Below are positions 56,512 to 64,000 of a stretch of DNA of 64,000 bases, piece by piece. The notes under the pieces were generated by a model. It did no database searches and was not told the origin of the DNA. It saw nothing but the letters and a program-made list of their open reading frames with translations. Position numbers and translations under genes: made by a program. Every line of letters begins with the position of its first letter. Position 1 is the first letter of the stretch. Source of the stretch: Neoaquamicrobium sediminum (GTDB lineage Bacteria; Pseudomonadota; Alphaproteobacteria; Rhizobiales; Rhizobiaceae). The stretch spans positions 1,612,001 through 1,676,000 of the forward strand of contig NZ_JABETK010000002.1 of NCBI RefSeq assembly GCF_013240295.1, written 5' to 3'.

Positions 56512-57077
56512 TCGTCGTCGCTGCGCGCGACCTCGTCGTCACCCTGCCGCCGGCACGCCCGCGAAAGCCCGCGCCGCAGCCGGCCGCGCCCGCTCTGCGC
56601 CGCCTCGGCATCGCCGTTTCGCCGTTGGCCACCGGGGCGGCAGCCGCGATCACAGCTCCTGCCCGTCCGCGACCGGCGCCCAGCCTGTCGCTTGTCGACC
56701 CGATCCGCCTGCCGAGGCCCCGCCGTCATGTGCCGCCGCATCGCGCCCCGCGCATTTCCTTCCCCGGCGCGGCCGACCGGCGGCCGCTCCCGCAGCCGCC
56801 GGCGCCCGACGATCCGCTGGATGCGACACGGCTCGGCCTCAGGCTGCGTGCTCTGGCGGATGCCCTTGACGATTTGCCGAAGCACGCCCGCCGTTTCGCC
56901 CGCTGGCGGGCGCGGCGCGATCGCGAGGTGACGGCCGGGCGCGTCCGCCGCCTGTCGCCCCTGCGCCCCGGTCGCCCGCCCGGCGCGCGGCGTAGCTCCA
57001 CCCGCGAGATCCATGAAGTCCTCGCCGACCTGCAATGGTTCGCTCAACAAGCGCTGGCGCGACCGGACACCTCATGA
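56466..57077 (+). CDS. C-terminal piece of a split hypothetical gene
   Basis: A 203-codon frame from GTG 56466, rich in Arg, Pro and Ala (RLLRPAEAAARRLIVVAARD, then LPPARPRKPAPQPAAPALRR), ending in a clearly helical, ordered part (TREIHEVLADLQWFAQQALA). The frame is open upstream to about 56444 (APRHLHRAV), which fits continuation from the N-terminal piece in a different frame. Proteins with this basic, Pro-rich character are found as hypotheticals in rhizobia. Function unknown. Confidence 0.5.
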   Translation: MLRLLRPAEAAARRLIVVAARDLVVTLPPARPRKPAPQPAAPALRRLGIAVSPLATGAAAAITAPARPRPAPSLSLVDPIRLPRPRRHVPPHRAPRISFPGAADRRPLPQPPAPDDPLDATRLGLRLRALADALDDLPKHARRFARWRARRDREVTAGRVRRLSPLRPGRPPGARRSSTREIHEVLADLQWFAQQALARPDTS

Positions 57078-57205
57078 TGGAGCGGGCGGGGGCACATCGG
57101 CGACAGGCCGCAAGCCCGACCGGGCGTTGGGCCCTATGGCCCGCCCCCGCGAGCGCCAGCCGCCGCAGGCGGCGAAACGGCGCGTGAGCGAAAACCAAAG
57201 GCGAG

Positions 57206-58222
57206 CTAAACCACCACTCCGATGATCTCCGCGAGCAGGTCGTTCAGCCTGTCGCGGTAGCCATTTTCGGCCGAGCGGCGGTTCTCGTCGGAGGTCATCG
57301 CCACGGTCAGCGACAGCGCCGGCACGATATAGGCCATCTGCCCGCCATGCCCCCAGGCGAAGCGCACCTCCTGCCCGCCGATCCGGTGCAGGAACCAGCC
57401 ATAGCCGTAGCGGTAGCCGTTGAAGGGTGACCGCGTGCGCGGCTGCCAGGACTGTTCGATCCAGTCGGCCGACACGATGCGGGTGCCGTCGGGCGTGCGC
57501 CCACCATTGCGGTAGAGCTCGGCGAAGGCCGCGAGCGAGCGCGTCGACATCGCCATCTGGTTGCCGCCGAGATAGATGCCCTGCGGGTCGCGCTCCCAGC
57601 CGCCGATGGCGAACCCCTCGAGCGGGTCGAACCACTCCCGCGCCAGCGCCAGCATGGTCCGGCCGCTCACGCGGGTCAGGATCGCCGAGAGAAGGTGCGT
57701 CGAGCCGGTCGAATAAAGCATGCGCCCGCCCGGCTCGTCCTCGAACGGCATGGCAAGCGCGGCGCGCACCCAGTTGGGGCTCGCCACCCAGCGCCCGTAG
57801 TTCGGGCCCGACGTGCGCCCCAGCCCCGCCTGCATCGAAAGCAGATTGCCGATGGTGATCTGCTCCAGCCGCGGGTCGGGATCGGCAGGCAGCTCGGCGC
57901 GCAGCAGCGGCGCGATCTTCTGGTCCGCTCCCTCCAGCAGTCCCTTGTCGATGGCGATCCCCACCATCGCCGACACCATCGACTTGGAGGCCGACTTGAT
58001 ATTCGTGGGATCGCCCGGCGCATGGCCGCGATAGCCGCGCTCGGCGATCATGCGTCCGTCGCGGCACACCACAACCGCCTTCAGCGGCTCCAGCGCCTCC
58101 GCCCGCTCCAGAATATTGACGACTGCTTCGGCGCTGGCCTCGTTTTCCGCAGCGCGGGCAGCGGGCGCAAGCGGCAGCAGCAGGGGAAGGGTGAGCGCGG
58201 TGCGGCGGGTGATGCTGATCAT
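57206..58222 (-). CDS. Serine hydrolase of the class C beta-lactamase/DD-peptidase type
   Basis: The 338-residue protein has a signal peptide (ITRRTALTLPLLLPLAPAAR, cleavage after ARAAE) and the beta-lactamase-like fold: the nucleophile S-x-x-K in NIKSASKSMVSAMVG, a Y-x-N-like region in PGGRMLYSTGSTHLLSAIL, and an HGG sequence in FAWGHGGQMAYIVP matching the KTG-like box. Esterases, DD-peptidases and beta-lactamases share this fold, so resistance cannot be claimed. It is exported to the periplasm. Confidence 0.9.
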   Translation of the reverse strand: MISITRRTALTLPLLLPLAPAARAAENEASAEAVVNILERAEALEPLKAVVVCRDGRMIAERGYRGHAPGDPTNIKSASKSMVSAMVGIAIDKGLLEGADQKIAPLLRAELPADPDPRLEQITIGNLLSMQAGLGRTSGPNYGRWVASPNWVRAALAMPFEDEPGGRMLYSTGSTHLLSAILTRVSGRTMLALAREWFDPLEGFAIGGWERDPQGIYLGGNQMAMSTRSLAAFAELYRNGGRTPDGTRIVSADWIEQSWQPRTRSPFNGYRYGYGWFLHRIGGQEVRFAWGHGGQMAYIVPALSLTVAMTSDENRRSAENGYRDRLNDLLAEIIGVVV

Positions 58223-58383
58223 GTCTCGCAGCTAGGCGAAACCGGCGGCGAAATCACGGTCCCTTCCGACGATTCACGGCAAGTTTATCGGCAACGCACA
58301 GGTCCTCCCCTTCTGTTTCAGTTTCGCCTAATATGGAAACGGGACGGACGGGCGAGACCAGAAGCGAGCGAGGGAGTATCGCC

Positions 58384-58875
58384 ATGCCCAATTCCATACA
58401 GCAGCCGCAGCCTTTCGACATCGTCGGCGACCCGGTGCTCATCGCCGGCATAGGCCAGGGTTTCGAGGCCACGCTCAACTGGCGTGTCCATGACGGCCAC
58501 GACGAGCGCACCGGCTTTTTCAATGTCGGCGGCGGCACCGGCGAGCACGGCCAGTTCCAAGTGCAAGCGGCGATCGGCAGCGCCGCGTTTCAGCTCGACC
58601 GGCTGTTCGTCGAGGTTTTCGAAGAAAGTGCGCAGGACGGCTCGGAGATCAACAAGGTGATCGTGCCGGTGATCTACGGCCCACGCATCGTCCCGGGGTA
58701 TATCGGCTTCCGCCTGCATCTGGTGAAGGCGGGCGATACGCTGTCGAAGATCGCCCAGCAGCACTACGGCGATTCCGGCCAGTTCCAGCGGATCGCTCGG
58801 GCGAACCCGCAGCTCGTTACCGATCCGAACGTGATCTTTCCCGGGCAGGAACTGAAGGTGCCGATCGGGACTTGA
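58384..58875 (+). CDS. Gmad2 and LysM domain protein
   Basis: A 163-residue protein with two modules: an N-terminal Gmad2-like beta domain (IVGDPVLIAGIGQGFEATLN, then VQAAIGSAAFQLDRLFVEVF) and a C-terminal LysM domain (HLVKAGDTLSKIAQQHYGDS; LVTDPNVIFPGQELKVP) that binds N-acetylglucosamine chains. No signal peptide is obvious, so export, if any, is by another route, or it acts in the cytoplasm like some BON/LysM (YgaU) stress proteins. The ATG at 58384 follows a GAGGGAG site. Confidence 0.82.
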   Translation: MPNSIQQPQPFDIVGDPVLIAGIGQGFEATLNWRVHDGHDERTGFFNVGGGTGEHGQFQVQAAIGSAAFQLDRLFVEVFEESAQDGSEINKVIVPVIYGPRIVPGYIGFRLHLVKAGDTLSKIAQQHYGDSGQFQRIARANPQLVTDPNVIFPGQELKVPIGT

Positions 58876-58884
58876 AACGGACGG

Positions 58885-59322
58885 CTAGTCAGCCGGTGGG
58901 ACCGGGCAGCTCATGTCGCCTTCCTCGCAGTCGAGATAGGTCTTGAGCTGTTCCGTCCGCGCCTCGGTGAGCGCCGTCTTGCAGTCCGCCACGATCAGCG
59001 GGTAGATGCTGCCGCCCTCGACGCTCTTTGTCTGGAACGCGCACTCGCCGTCGCGGAAAGTGATCCACGCGCGCTGAGCTGCGGTCAGCGCCGTCTTGGT
59101 CTCGTGATCGTCGCCGATCCGGCGGACGATCTCACGATAGGCCGCGTTGAGTGCCTTGTCGGCAGCCTCGAATTCCTTGCCCGCGCAGATGTTCATCGTC
59201 GTCTGATCCCGCGGGTCGGCGCATTCGTCAGCGAGAGCAGGCATACTTATGCCACACAGCGCGACAACCGAAACGATAATGAGCTTTCGCGACAGCCACA
59301 TCGGCGCGCTCCCCGGCTTCAT
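58885..59322 (-). CDS. LprI-family (DUF1311) lysozyme-inhibitor-like secreted protein
   Basis: The 145-residue product has a signal peptide (LIIVSVVALCGISMPALADE) and a DUF1311 domain with cysteines in DECADP, MNICAGKEFEAADKALNAAY and AAQRAWITFRDGECAFQ. In Mycobacterium LprI inhibits lysozyme; in other bacteria the role of the domain is unknown. Its ATG at 59322 comes two bases after the stop of the transglycosylase gene, so it is translated from the same mRNA; a start at 59301 is possible. Confidence 0.87.
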   Translation of the reverse strand: MKPGSAPMWLSRKLIIVSVVALCGISMPALADECADPRDQTTMNICAGKEFEAADKALNAAYREIVRRIGDDHETKTALTAAQRAWITFRDGECAFQTKSVEGGSIYPLIVADCKTALTEARTEQLKTYLDCEEGDMSCPVPPAD

Positions 59323-59324
59323 GA

Positions 59325-59984
59325 TCAGGACGATTTCGCCATGCGCGTGCGGGCCGGCCGCAGTCCTGTCTCTTCCAGCAGGCCCTTACGCTTGGCGTCA
59401 TAGTAGTAGCCGCGCGAATAGAAGCGCACTGCCAGATCATGGTCGCCGCCTGCGGTAATGTAGGCGCCGCGCAGATATTTGCCCGCGTACATGAGGTTCG
59501 TCTCGGCATCGAGCAGGCCTTCAGGCGTACCGCGATAGCCCATGGTGCGCGCCGTCTGCGGCAGAATCTGCATCAGCCCCCAATAGGGACCGTTGCGCGC
59601 GGCGGGATTGAAGGTGCTTTCACGCTCTACGACGCGCCGTAGCAGCGAAACAGGGATTTCGTGTTGAGCGGCGTAGCGTGCGATCAGCGCATCGAGTTCC
59701 GGGCTGCGTGGCGCCACCGCCTTACCGGGCATGAACACCGCCGCGGCAGGGTTGTCCGGCGTCGGTCCCGCAAATGCGCTTGCCACGACGGCGTCGGTTG
59801 ACGCATCCGTCGAAAACGCCGGCAGCGTTTCCACCTTTTCAGGCAGGACCGGATCGGAGCCTGCGAACGACATTTCCGGCTCGAGGCCGAGATCGGTCGA
59901 GGTGCATCCGGATGCAAGTGCGGTACAGAGCAGCGCGCTGGCAGCGATTGTGAAGCGGAAACGAGGCAAGGCCGCGCCCATCAT
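59325..59984 (-). CDS. Lytic transglycosylase lipoprotein
   Basis: The 219-residue protein has a lipoprotein signal (FTIAASALLCTALASGC) and a C-terminal SLT domain: catalytic Glu in LLRRVVERESTFNPAA, then GPYWGLMQILPQTARTMGY and ETNLMYAGKYL. It cleaves peptidoglycan glycan strands with formation of a 1,6-anhydro sugar and is anchored in the outer membrane. A disordered Ala/Pro/Asp-rich linker (about residues 40-90) separates the two. It is followed by the LprI-like gene in the same operon. Confidence 0.92.
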   Translation of the reverse strand: MMGAALPRFRFTIAASALLCTALASGCTSTDLGLEPEMSFAGSDPVLPEKVETLPAFSTDASTDAVVASAFAGPTPDNPAAAVFMPGKAVAPRSPELDALIARYAAQHEIPVSLLRRVVERESTFNPAARNGPYWGLMQILPQTARTMGYRGTPEGLLDAETNLMYAGKYLRGAYITAGGDHDLAVRFYSRGYYYDAKRKGLLEETGLRPARTRMAKSS

Positions 59985-60115
59985 TCGTTGATTTCGTGGT
60001 CCCACCCAACGTTGCCTTAACTGAAAGCGCGCGGCGAAGCAACGCCGCGCGACGCGCTTGCTGGTCGCAGTTTTACAGCAGTAGAATTAAATCCAGCCCA
60101 ATCAGGAGACCTCCC

Positions 60116-61015
60116 ATGCCGAACCGTTTTCATGGCCTTGCACTCGCTTCCTCACTCTGCGTCGCCTGCCTGCCCGCGCTGGCTGCCGAGGAGACGATCT
60201 CGTTCGAAGTGGAGGGGATGAAGGTCGTCGGCACGCTCAACCTGCCCGATGGAGTGAACAACCCGCCCGCGATCCTGCTTTTGCATGGCTTCACCGGCTC
60301 GCGCGACGAGCTGGAAATCCCAGCGGTCGGCGAAGGCATTTTCGCACGCGCGGGGCGCATGTGGGCAGAAAAAGGGATCGCCAGTCTCCGCATCGACTAT
60401 CGGTTCAACGGCGAGAGCGACGGCGAATTCGCCGATTCGACACTGCATGCACACATCGCCGACGGGCTTGCAGCGCTGGATTGGCTGGCAAGGTCCGGCC
60501 GGGTCGACGACGATCGGCTGGCACTTGTCGGGTGGAGCATGGGCGGCGCGGTTGGCGCGGCCGTGGCCGGCCGCACGGAGCATGACCTCGACGCGGTCGC
60601 GCTATGGGCGCCGGGCGTCAACATGGCAGCCTCCATCACGATGATGTTCGGACCGGAAACGGTCAAGAAAGGGCTTGCTGGTGGCGATACCCCAGTGACC
60701 GCCACGCTTCCCTGGGGCGACAAGATCAAGCTGAAGCCTGCATTCTTCCAGAGCCTGTTCGAGGTCGATCCGGTCGCCGAGATCACGGAATACGACGATC
60801 CGCTTTTTGTCGCCGTCGGTACCAAGGATGACGTGGTGTTTCCGCAGCCAGCCTCCGGCCAGATCCTGCTCGACTATCGCGACGACGATGATGATGACGC
60901 CACGCTGTTCGTTCGCGAGATGGACCATGTCTTCAACGCCTTCAATGGCGTGGAGCAGGTCGACGAGCTCATCGGCGCAACCGGCGACTTCATCGCCAGG
61001 CATCTGGACGACTGA
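60116..61015 (+). CDS. Exported alpha/beta hydrolase
   Basis: The 299-residue protein has a signal peptide (LALASSLCVACLPALAAEE) and an alpha/beta-hydrolase core: oxyanion HGFTGS, nucleophile elbow GWSMGG, an acid in VGTKDDVV and the catalytic His in EMDHVFNAF. It resembles serine aminopeptidase/dienelactone-like esterases; the substrate is unknown. A strong AGGAGACC site precedes the ATG at 60116. It is divergent from the transglycosylase gene. Confidence 0.9.
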   Translation: MPNRFHGLALASSLCVACLPALAAEETISFEVEGMKVVGTLNLPDGVNNPPAILLLHGFTGSRDELEIPAVGEGIFARAGRMWAEKGIASLRIDYRFNGESDGEFADSTLHAHIADGLAALDWLARSGRVDDDRLALVGWSMGGAVGAAVAGRTEHDLDAVALWAPGVNMAASITMMFGPETVKKGLAGGDTPVTATLPWGDKIKLKPAFFQSLFEVDPVAEITEYDDPLFVAVGTKDDVVFPQPASGQILLDYRDDDDDDATLFVREMDHVFNAFNGVEQVDELIGATGDFIARHLDD

Positions 61016-61128
61016 GACACGTTGTGCCCTGCAGCAACTGTCAGGAACGTTCGGCGCTCACTTCGTTCCCTCTATGTTCCGTGTCGCCATTGTGATACGC
61101 TCTGCTTGAGTCGAAAAAGGCCGGGTCG

Positions 61129-61697
61129 ATGAGCGAAGCCCCTTCCCAGCATCATCTCGTGTTCGAGACGGAGCTCGGTTTTATTGCGATTGCGTGGAGC
61201 CAGATGGGATTGACTCATCTGGCTCTGCCCGAGGGGAGTTATGAAGCTGCCGAGCACCGCGCGGCACGCTGGTCTGCCGGTGCGGCTGGAAAGGCGGAAG
61301 AGGCGCCGGCCTTCGTTGGCGAGGCGGTTGCTCTCATCCGGCGTTACGCGACCGGCGAGGCGATCGACTTTTCGGCACTACCGCTGGACCTGACCGGCAT
61401 CGATCCGTTCCGGCGCGCGATCTATGCGGCAACACTCAAGCTGGCTCAGGGCGAAGTCACGACCTACGGCGAGCTGGCTGACCGCGCGGGCTTTCCAAAG
61501 ATGGCGCGTGAGACCGGCGCTGCGCTCGGGCGCAACCCCTGCCCCTCGTTGTGCCGTGCCACCGTATTCTCGCCGCCGGAGGCAAGATCGGCGGTTTTTC
61601 GGCGCCCGGTGGCACCGTCACCAAGGAGAGGCTGCTGTCCCATGAGGGCGTACAGCTAGGTCCTCCCCCGCCAGCACAGGCCTCTTTCGCATTCTAA
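61129..61697 (+). CDS. ogt: Methylated-DNA-protein cysteine methyltransferase with apparent frameshift
   Basis: Ogt transfers alkyl groups from O6-methylguanine to its own Cys. The first part is in frame from 61129 ([60 protein letters not shown]). After AACCCC at 61539 one G appears missing; in the next frame come the active-site motif VPCHR, then [20 protein letters not shown] and ERLLSHEG, ending at 61697. The uncorrected frame loses the catalytic Cys motif. Restoring one base gives about 189 residues, normal for Ogt. Confidence 0.88.
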
Positions 61698-61909
61698 AAC
61701 CATCCCGGGCGGCTTTCCCGAAGCTTGCCGAGCGCAGCCCTTGTTCTTGTGAATGCAGGGGAAGCTGACATAATTGGGATGTCGAATCGACCGTGGTCGT
61801 CCCGACTAGTTCTTCTCTCCCAGTATTCGTCCTGTATCCCCCGAGTTCCCTGGTTCCGGGTACGCGCGCCTGCGTCAAAACCAAAAGAACAGAACGACAG
61901 GGATCGAAA

Positions 61910-62128
61910 ATGATGCTGCTTCCACCCGATGACTACGCCAAACGCCGGCTGACGGAACCGGCCGAGCTCACGGTTGCCGCCGAATTTCTGATCGCGCGCG
62001 GTTTCGGGAGCGACGAGATCGCCGTCCAACTCTCGCGCTTCTATTATGTCGACATCGACGCATTGAACGATGTCGTTTCGAACATGAGCGACCATGGCCG
62101 GAAGGCTCAGTGGAGGCACGTCTCCTGA
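61910..62128 (+). CDS. Hypothetical small protein
   Basis: A 72-residue, soluble protein starting ATG at 61910 after an ACAGGGATCG stretch, with an acidic/helical pattern (AELTVAAEFLIARGFGSDEI, then VDIDALNDVVSNM). Codon usage fits the genome. I do not recognise the family; short proteins of this kind are common in rhizobia. Confidence 0.6.
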   Translation: MMLLPPDDYAKRRLTEPAELTVAAEFLIARGFGSDEIAVQLSRFYYVDIDALNDVVSNMSDHGRKAQWRHVS

Positions 62129-62377
62129 CTGCCTCTTGAAAGGCCGGGGATCGGTGCCCACATAGGGTCTGTTCCTGCTGGTCGCGCCGCGAGGCGCTTG
62201 ACCGGTCTTTCCTCGAAAGATGGCGCAATGCGCCGGTAGGAACCTTCGGCAATCATGGCTGGCCGCATGCGCCATCGACCCGGCTCGGTGATGGCGCGGC
62301 AAGTCACGGATGTACTGGCGGCCCCGCCTCGCGCGCGGCCGGCCTGGTTGCCCTGAGTGATTTCCCGCTTCGAGATA

Positions 62378-63466
62378 TCAGATACGCTTACCGCTGCCTG
62401 CGTCGAATAGGTGCGCCATGCCGGCGTCGATCGCAAGCGGCAGCACGTCGCCGTCGGCAACGCGGACGGTACCCGGCAACCGCGCGATCAGCTCGCCCGC
62501 TCGCGCATCGCCGTCAACCGGATAGCCGTGCGCAAGCGTGTCGGCGCCAAGCGCCTCGACCGCGGTGACCTTCATCTCAATGTCGGCGTTGTTGCGCGCC
62601 GAAACCAGCGTGAGATGCTCCGGCCGCACACCGAGCAGAACCTTGCGTCCGGCTTCCGGCAGGCTCGTTTCCCGTGGCTTTACCGTGCCGCCGGCTGCCA
62701 GCTTCAAACCTTTGCCCGTTTCACCGCCTTCGGCGGCAAGCAGGTTCATCGCTGGCGACCCGATGAAACCCGCAACGAAGATGCTCGCCGGCCTCTCGTA
62801 TATCGCGATGGGCGTATCGACCTGCTCGGCCAGCCCCTGGTTCATCACCACCAGCGTGTCGGCAAGCGTCATCGCCTCCACCTGGTCGTGCGTGACATAG
62901 ACGCTTGTGACGCCCAGTGACCGCTGCAGGTTCTTGATCTCGATGCGCATCTGGCCGCGCAGCTTGGCATCGAGGTTGCTGAGCGGCTCGTCGAACAGGA
63001 ACGCCTTGGGACTGCGGACGATGGCGCGGCCCATTGCCACGCGCTGGCGCTGGCCGCCGGAAAGTTCGCGCGGGCGCCGCTCCAGAAGCTCGGCAAGTCC
63101 AAGCGTGCCAGCCGCATCGCGCACGCGCCGGTCGATTTCGTCCTTGTCCATGCCGCGATTGCGCAGCCCATAGGCCATGTTGTCGTAGACCTTCATATGC
63201 GGGTAGAGCGCATAGTTCTGAAACACCATGGCGATGTCGCGCTCGGCCGGCCCCAGCGTGTTGACCACCTTGTCGCCGATGGAGACCGTACCGGAGGTGA
63301 TCTCCTCCAGACCCGCGATCATGCGCAGGAGCGTGGACTTGCCGCAGCCGGAAGGGCCGACGAGCACGCACATCGCGCCATCGGGAATGTCGATCGAGAT
63401 GCCTTTCACGGCCTCGACGCGGCCGCCATAGGTTTTTCTTACGTCTTTGAGTTCGACGGTCGCCAT
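62378..63466 (-). CDS. ugpC: ABC transporter ATP-binding protein, UgpC/MalK type
   Basis: The 362-residue ATPase has all motifs: Walker [11 protein letters not shown]-loop, signature [10 protein letters not shown], Walker [12 protein letters not shown], the H-loop [10 protein letters not shown], and a C-terminal OB-fold regulatory domain (VRPEHLTLV). It energises carbohydrate or sn-glycerol-3-phosphate import. It ends the operon: the permease gene lies upstream with 13 bases between. UgpC is the best match by pattern and by the permease beside it; a sugar-specific MsmK-like role is possible. Confidence 0.88.
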   Translation of the reverse strand: MATVELKDVRKTYGGRVEAVKGISIDIPDGAMCVLVGPSGCGKSTLLRMIAGLEEITSGTVSIGDKVVNTLGPAERDIAMVFQNYALYPHMKVYDNMAYGLRNRGMDKDEIDRRVRDAAGTLGLAELLERRPRELSGGQRQRVAMGRAIVRSPKAFLFDEPLSNLDAKLRGQMRIEIKNLQRSLGVTSVYVTHDQVEAMTLADTLVVMNQGLAEQVDTPIAIYERPASIFVAGFIGSPAMNLLAAEGGETGKGLKLAAGGTVKPRETSLPEAGRKVLLGVRPEHLTLVSARNNADIEMKVTAVEALGADTLAHGYPVDGDARAGELIARLPGTVRVADGDVLPLAIDAGMAHLFDAGSGKRI

Positions 63467-63479
63467 GGAGGTTGGTTTC

Positions 63480-64000
63480 TCACTTCTCGGTTTCGACGAG
63501 GCCCTTCACGAACCAGCGCTGCATGAACAGAACCACCAGGATCGGCGGCAGGATTGCGAACACCGAGGTCACCATCACGAGGTGCCATTCCGTGTCCGCA
63601 TCGGCAAACGAGATCATCTTCCGCAGAGCGATGACGATCGTGTTCATGTCGTTGCTGTTGGTGACGAGCAGCGGCCAGAGATATTGCGTCCAGCCATAGA
63701 TGAACATGATGACGAACAGGGCCGCCAGATTGGTCTTCGACAGGGGCATCAGGATGTCCTTGAAGAAGCGCCACGGCCCTGCACCGTCGACCCGGGCCGC
63801 CTCGACCAGTTCGCCCGGTATGGTCATGAAGAACTGGCGGAACAGCAGCGTCGCGGTTGCCGAAGCCATCAGCGGCAAGATGAGGCCGGTATAGGAATCG
63901 ATCAGGCCGAGATCGACCATGACCTTGTATGTCGGCAGGATGCGCACCTCGACCGGCAGCATCAACGTGATGAAGATCACCCAGAAAAAGAACATGCGGC
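63480..64000 (-). CDS. ugpE: ABC transporter permease UgpE-like (cut by window edge)
   Basis: The visible part is the C-terminal two-thirds of an inner-membrane permease: several membrane helices, the EAA loop [20 protein letters not shown] that contacts the ATPase, and a final helix ([19 protein letters not shown]). The pattern is that of UgpE (second permease of the glycerol-3-phosphate importer). The first permease and binding protein would lie beyond the right edge. Confidence 0.87.
   Translation of the reverse strand, partial: RMFFFWVIFITLMLPVEVRILPTYKVMVDLGLIDSYTGLILPLMASATATLLFRQFFMTIPGELVEAARVDGAGPWRFFKDILMPLSKTNLAALFVIMFIYGWTQYLWPLLVTNSNDMNTIVIALRKMISFADADTEWHLVMVTSVFAILPPILVVLFMQRWFVKGLVETEK

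Overview
The window is a GC-rich chromosomal segment from a rhizobial alphaproteobacterium (Hyphomicrobiales, most like the Mesorhizobium/Aminobacter/Nitratireductor group). This rests on gene content: rpoD, dnaG, carA, a YqeY protein and carB close together, DUF982 and HlyU-family proteins, a UgpC/UgpE-type ABC transporter, and many short convergent or divergent gene pairs. This placement is inferred from gene families, not from a database search.

Layout. 1-9.9 kb: end of a two-component system, mobA, a dodecin, a LysR regulator divergent from an NAD(P)H-quinone-reductase-like flavoprotein, small envelope proteins, tRNA-Ile(CAU), and a large OmpA-family protein. 10-19.9 kb: a DEDDh exonuclease-CBS-DUF294 fusion, an SDR, an HlyU protein, YjbQ, a GyrI-like protein, two divergent citrate-synthase paralogues (one fused to a DNA-binding domain), a VOC/TetR pair and a LysR regulator. 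19.9-28.6 kb: rpoD, a methyltransferase, dnaG, an EAL-domain remnant, a Na/Pi cotransporter and an ACT-like protein. 28.6-36.6 kb: a self-sufficient P450-reductase fusion with a divergent TetR, YqeY, carA, a hemerythrin and a zinc metallopeptidase. 37-47.8 kb: a universal stress protein with a SulP transporter, PhyH, an SDR, SRPBCC/ArsR, TetR/SMR, a RibD-like reductase, a flavin monooxygenase, a cupin and an AraC regulator. 47.9-54.8 kb: carB followed by an accessory block with a visibly AT-rich OLD-family ATPase/TOPRIM nuclease, an HsdR-N nuclease and a toxin-antitoxin pair. 54.8-64 kb: envelope and hydrolase genes, palindromic repeats, a gene split around a hairpin-rich insert, a frameshifted ogt, and the ATPase and permease of a sugar/glycerol-phosphate importer running off the right edge.

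Two themes stand out. First, at least eight genes, including the essential dnaG, are each broken by what looks like loss of a single base, mostly in short homopolymers. This points to consensus indel errors more than to real gene decay, and each affected gene is annotated over its full reconstructed span. Second, the most interesting biology is the pair of divergent citrate synthases, where the fusion protein probably binds repeated palindromes between the genes, and the candidate defence block behind carB (HsdR-N nuclease, OLD-family protein, toxin-antitoxin module).
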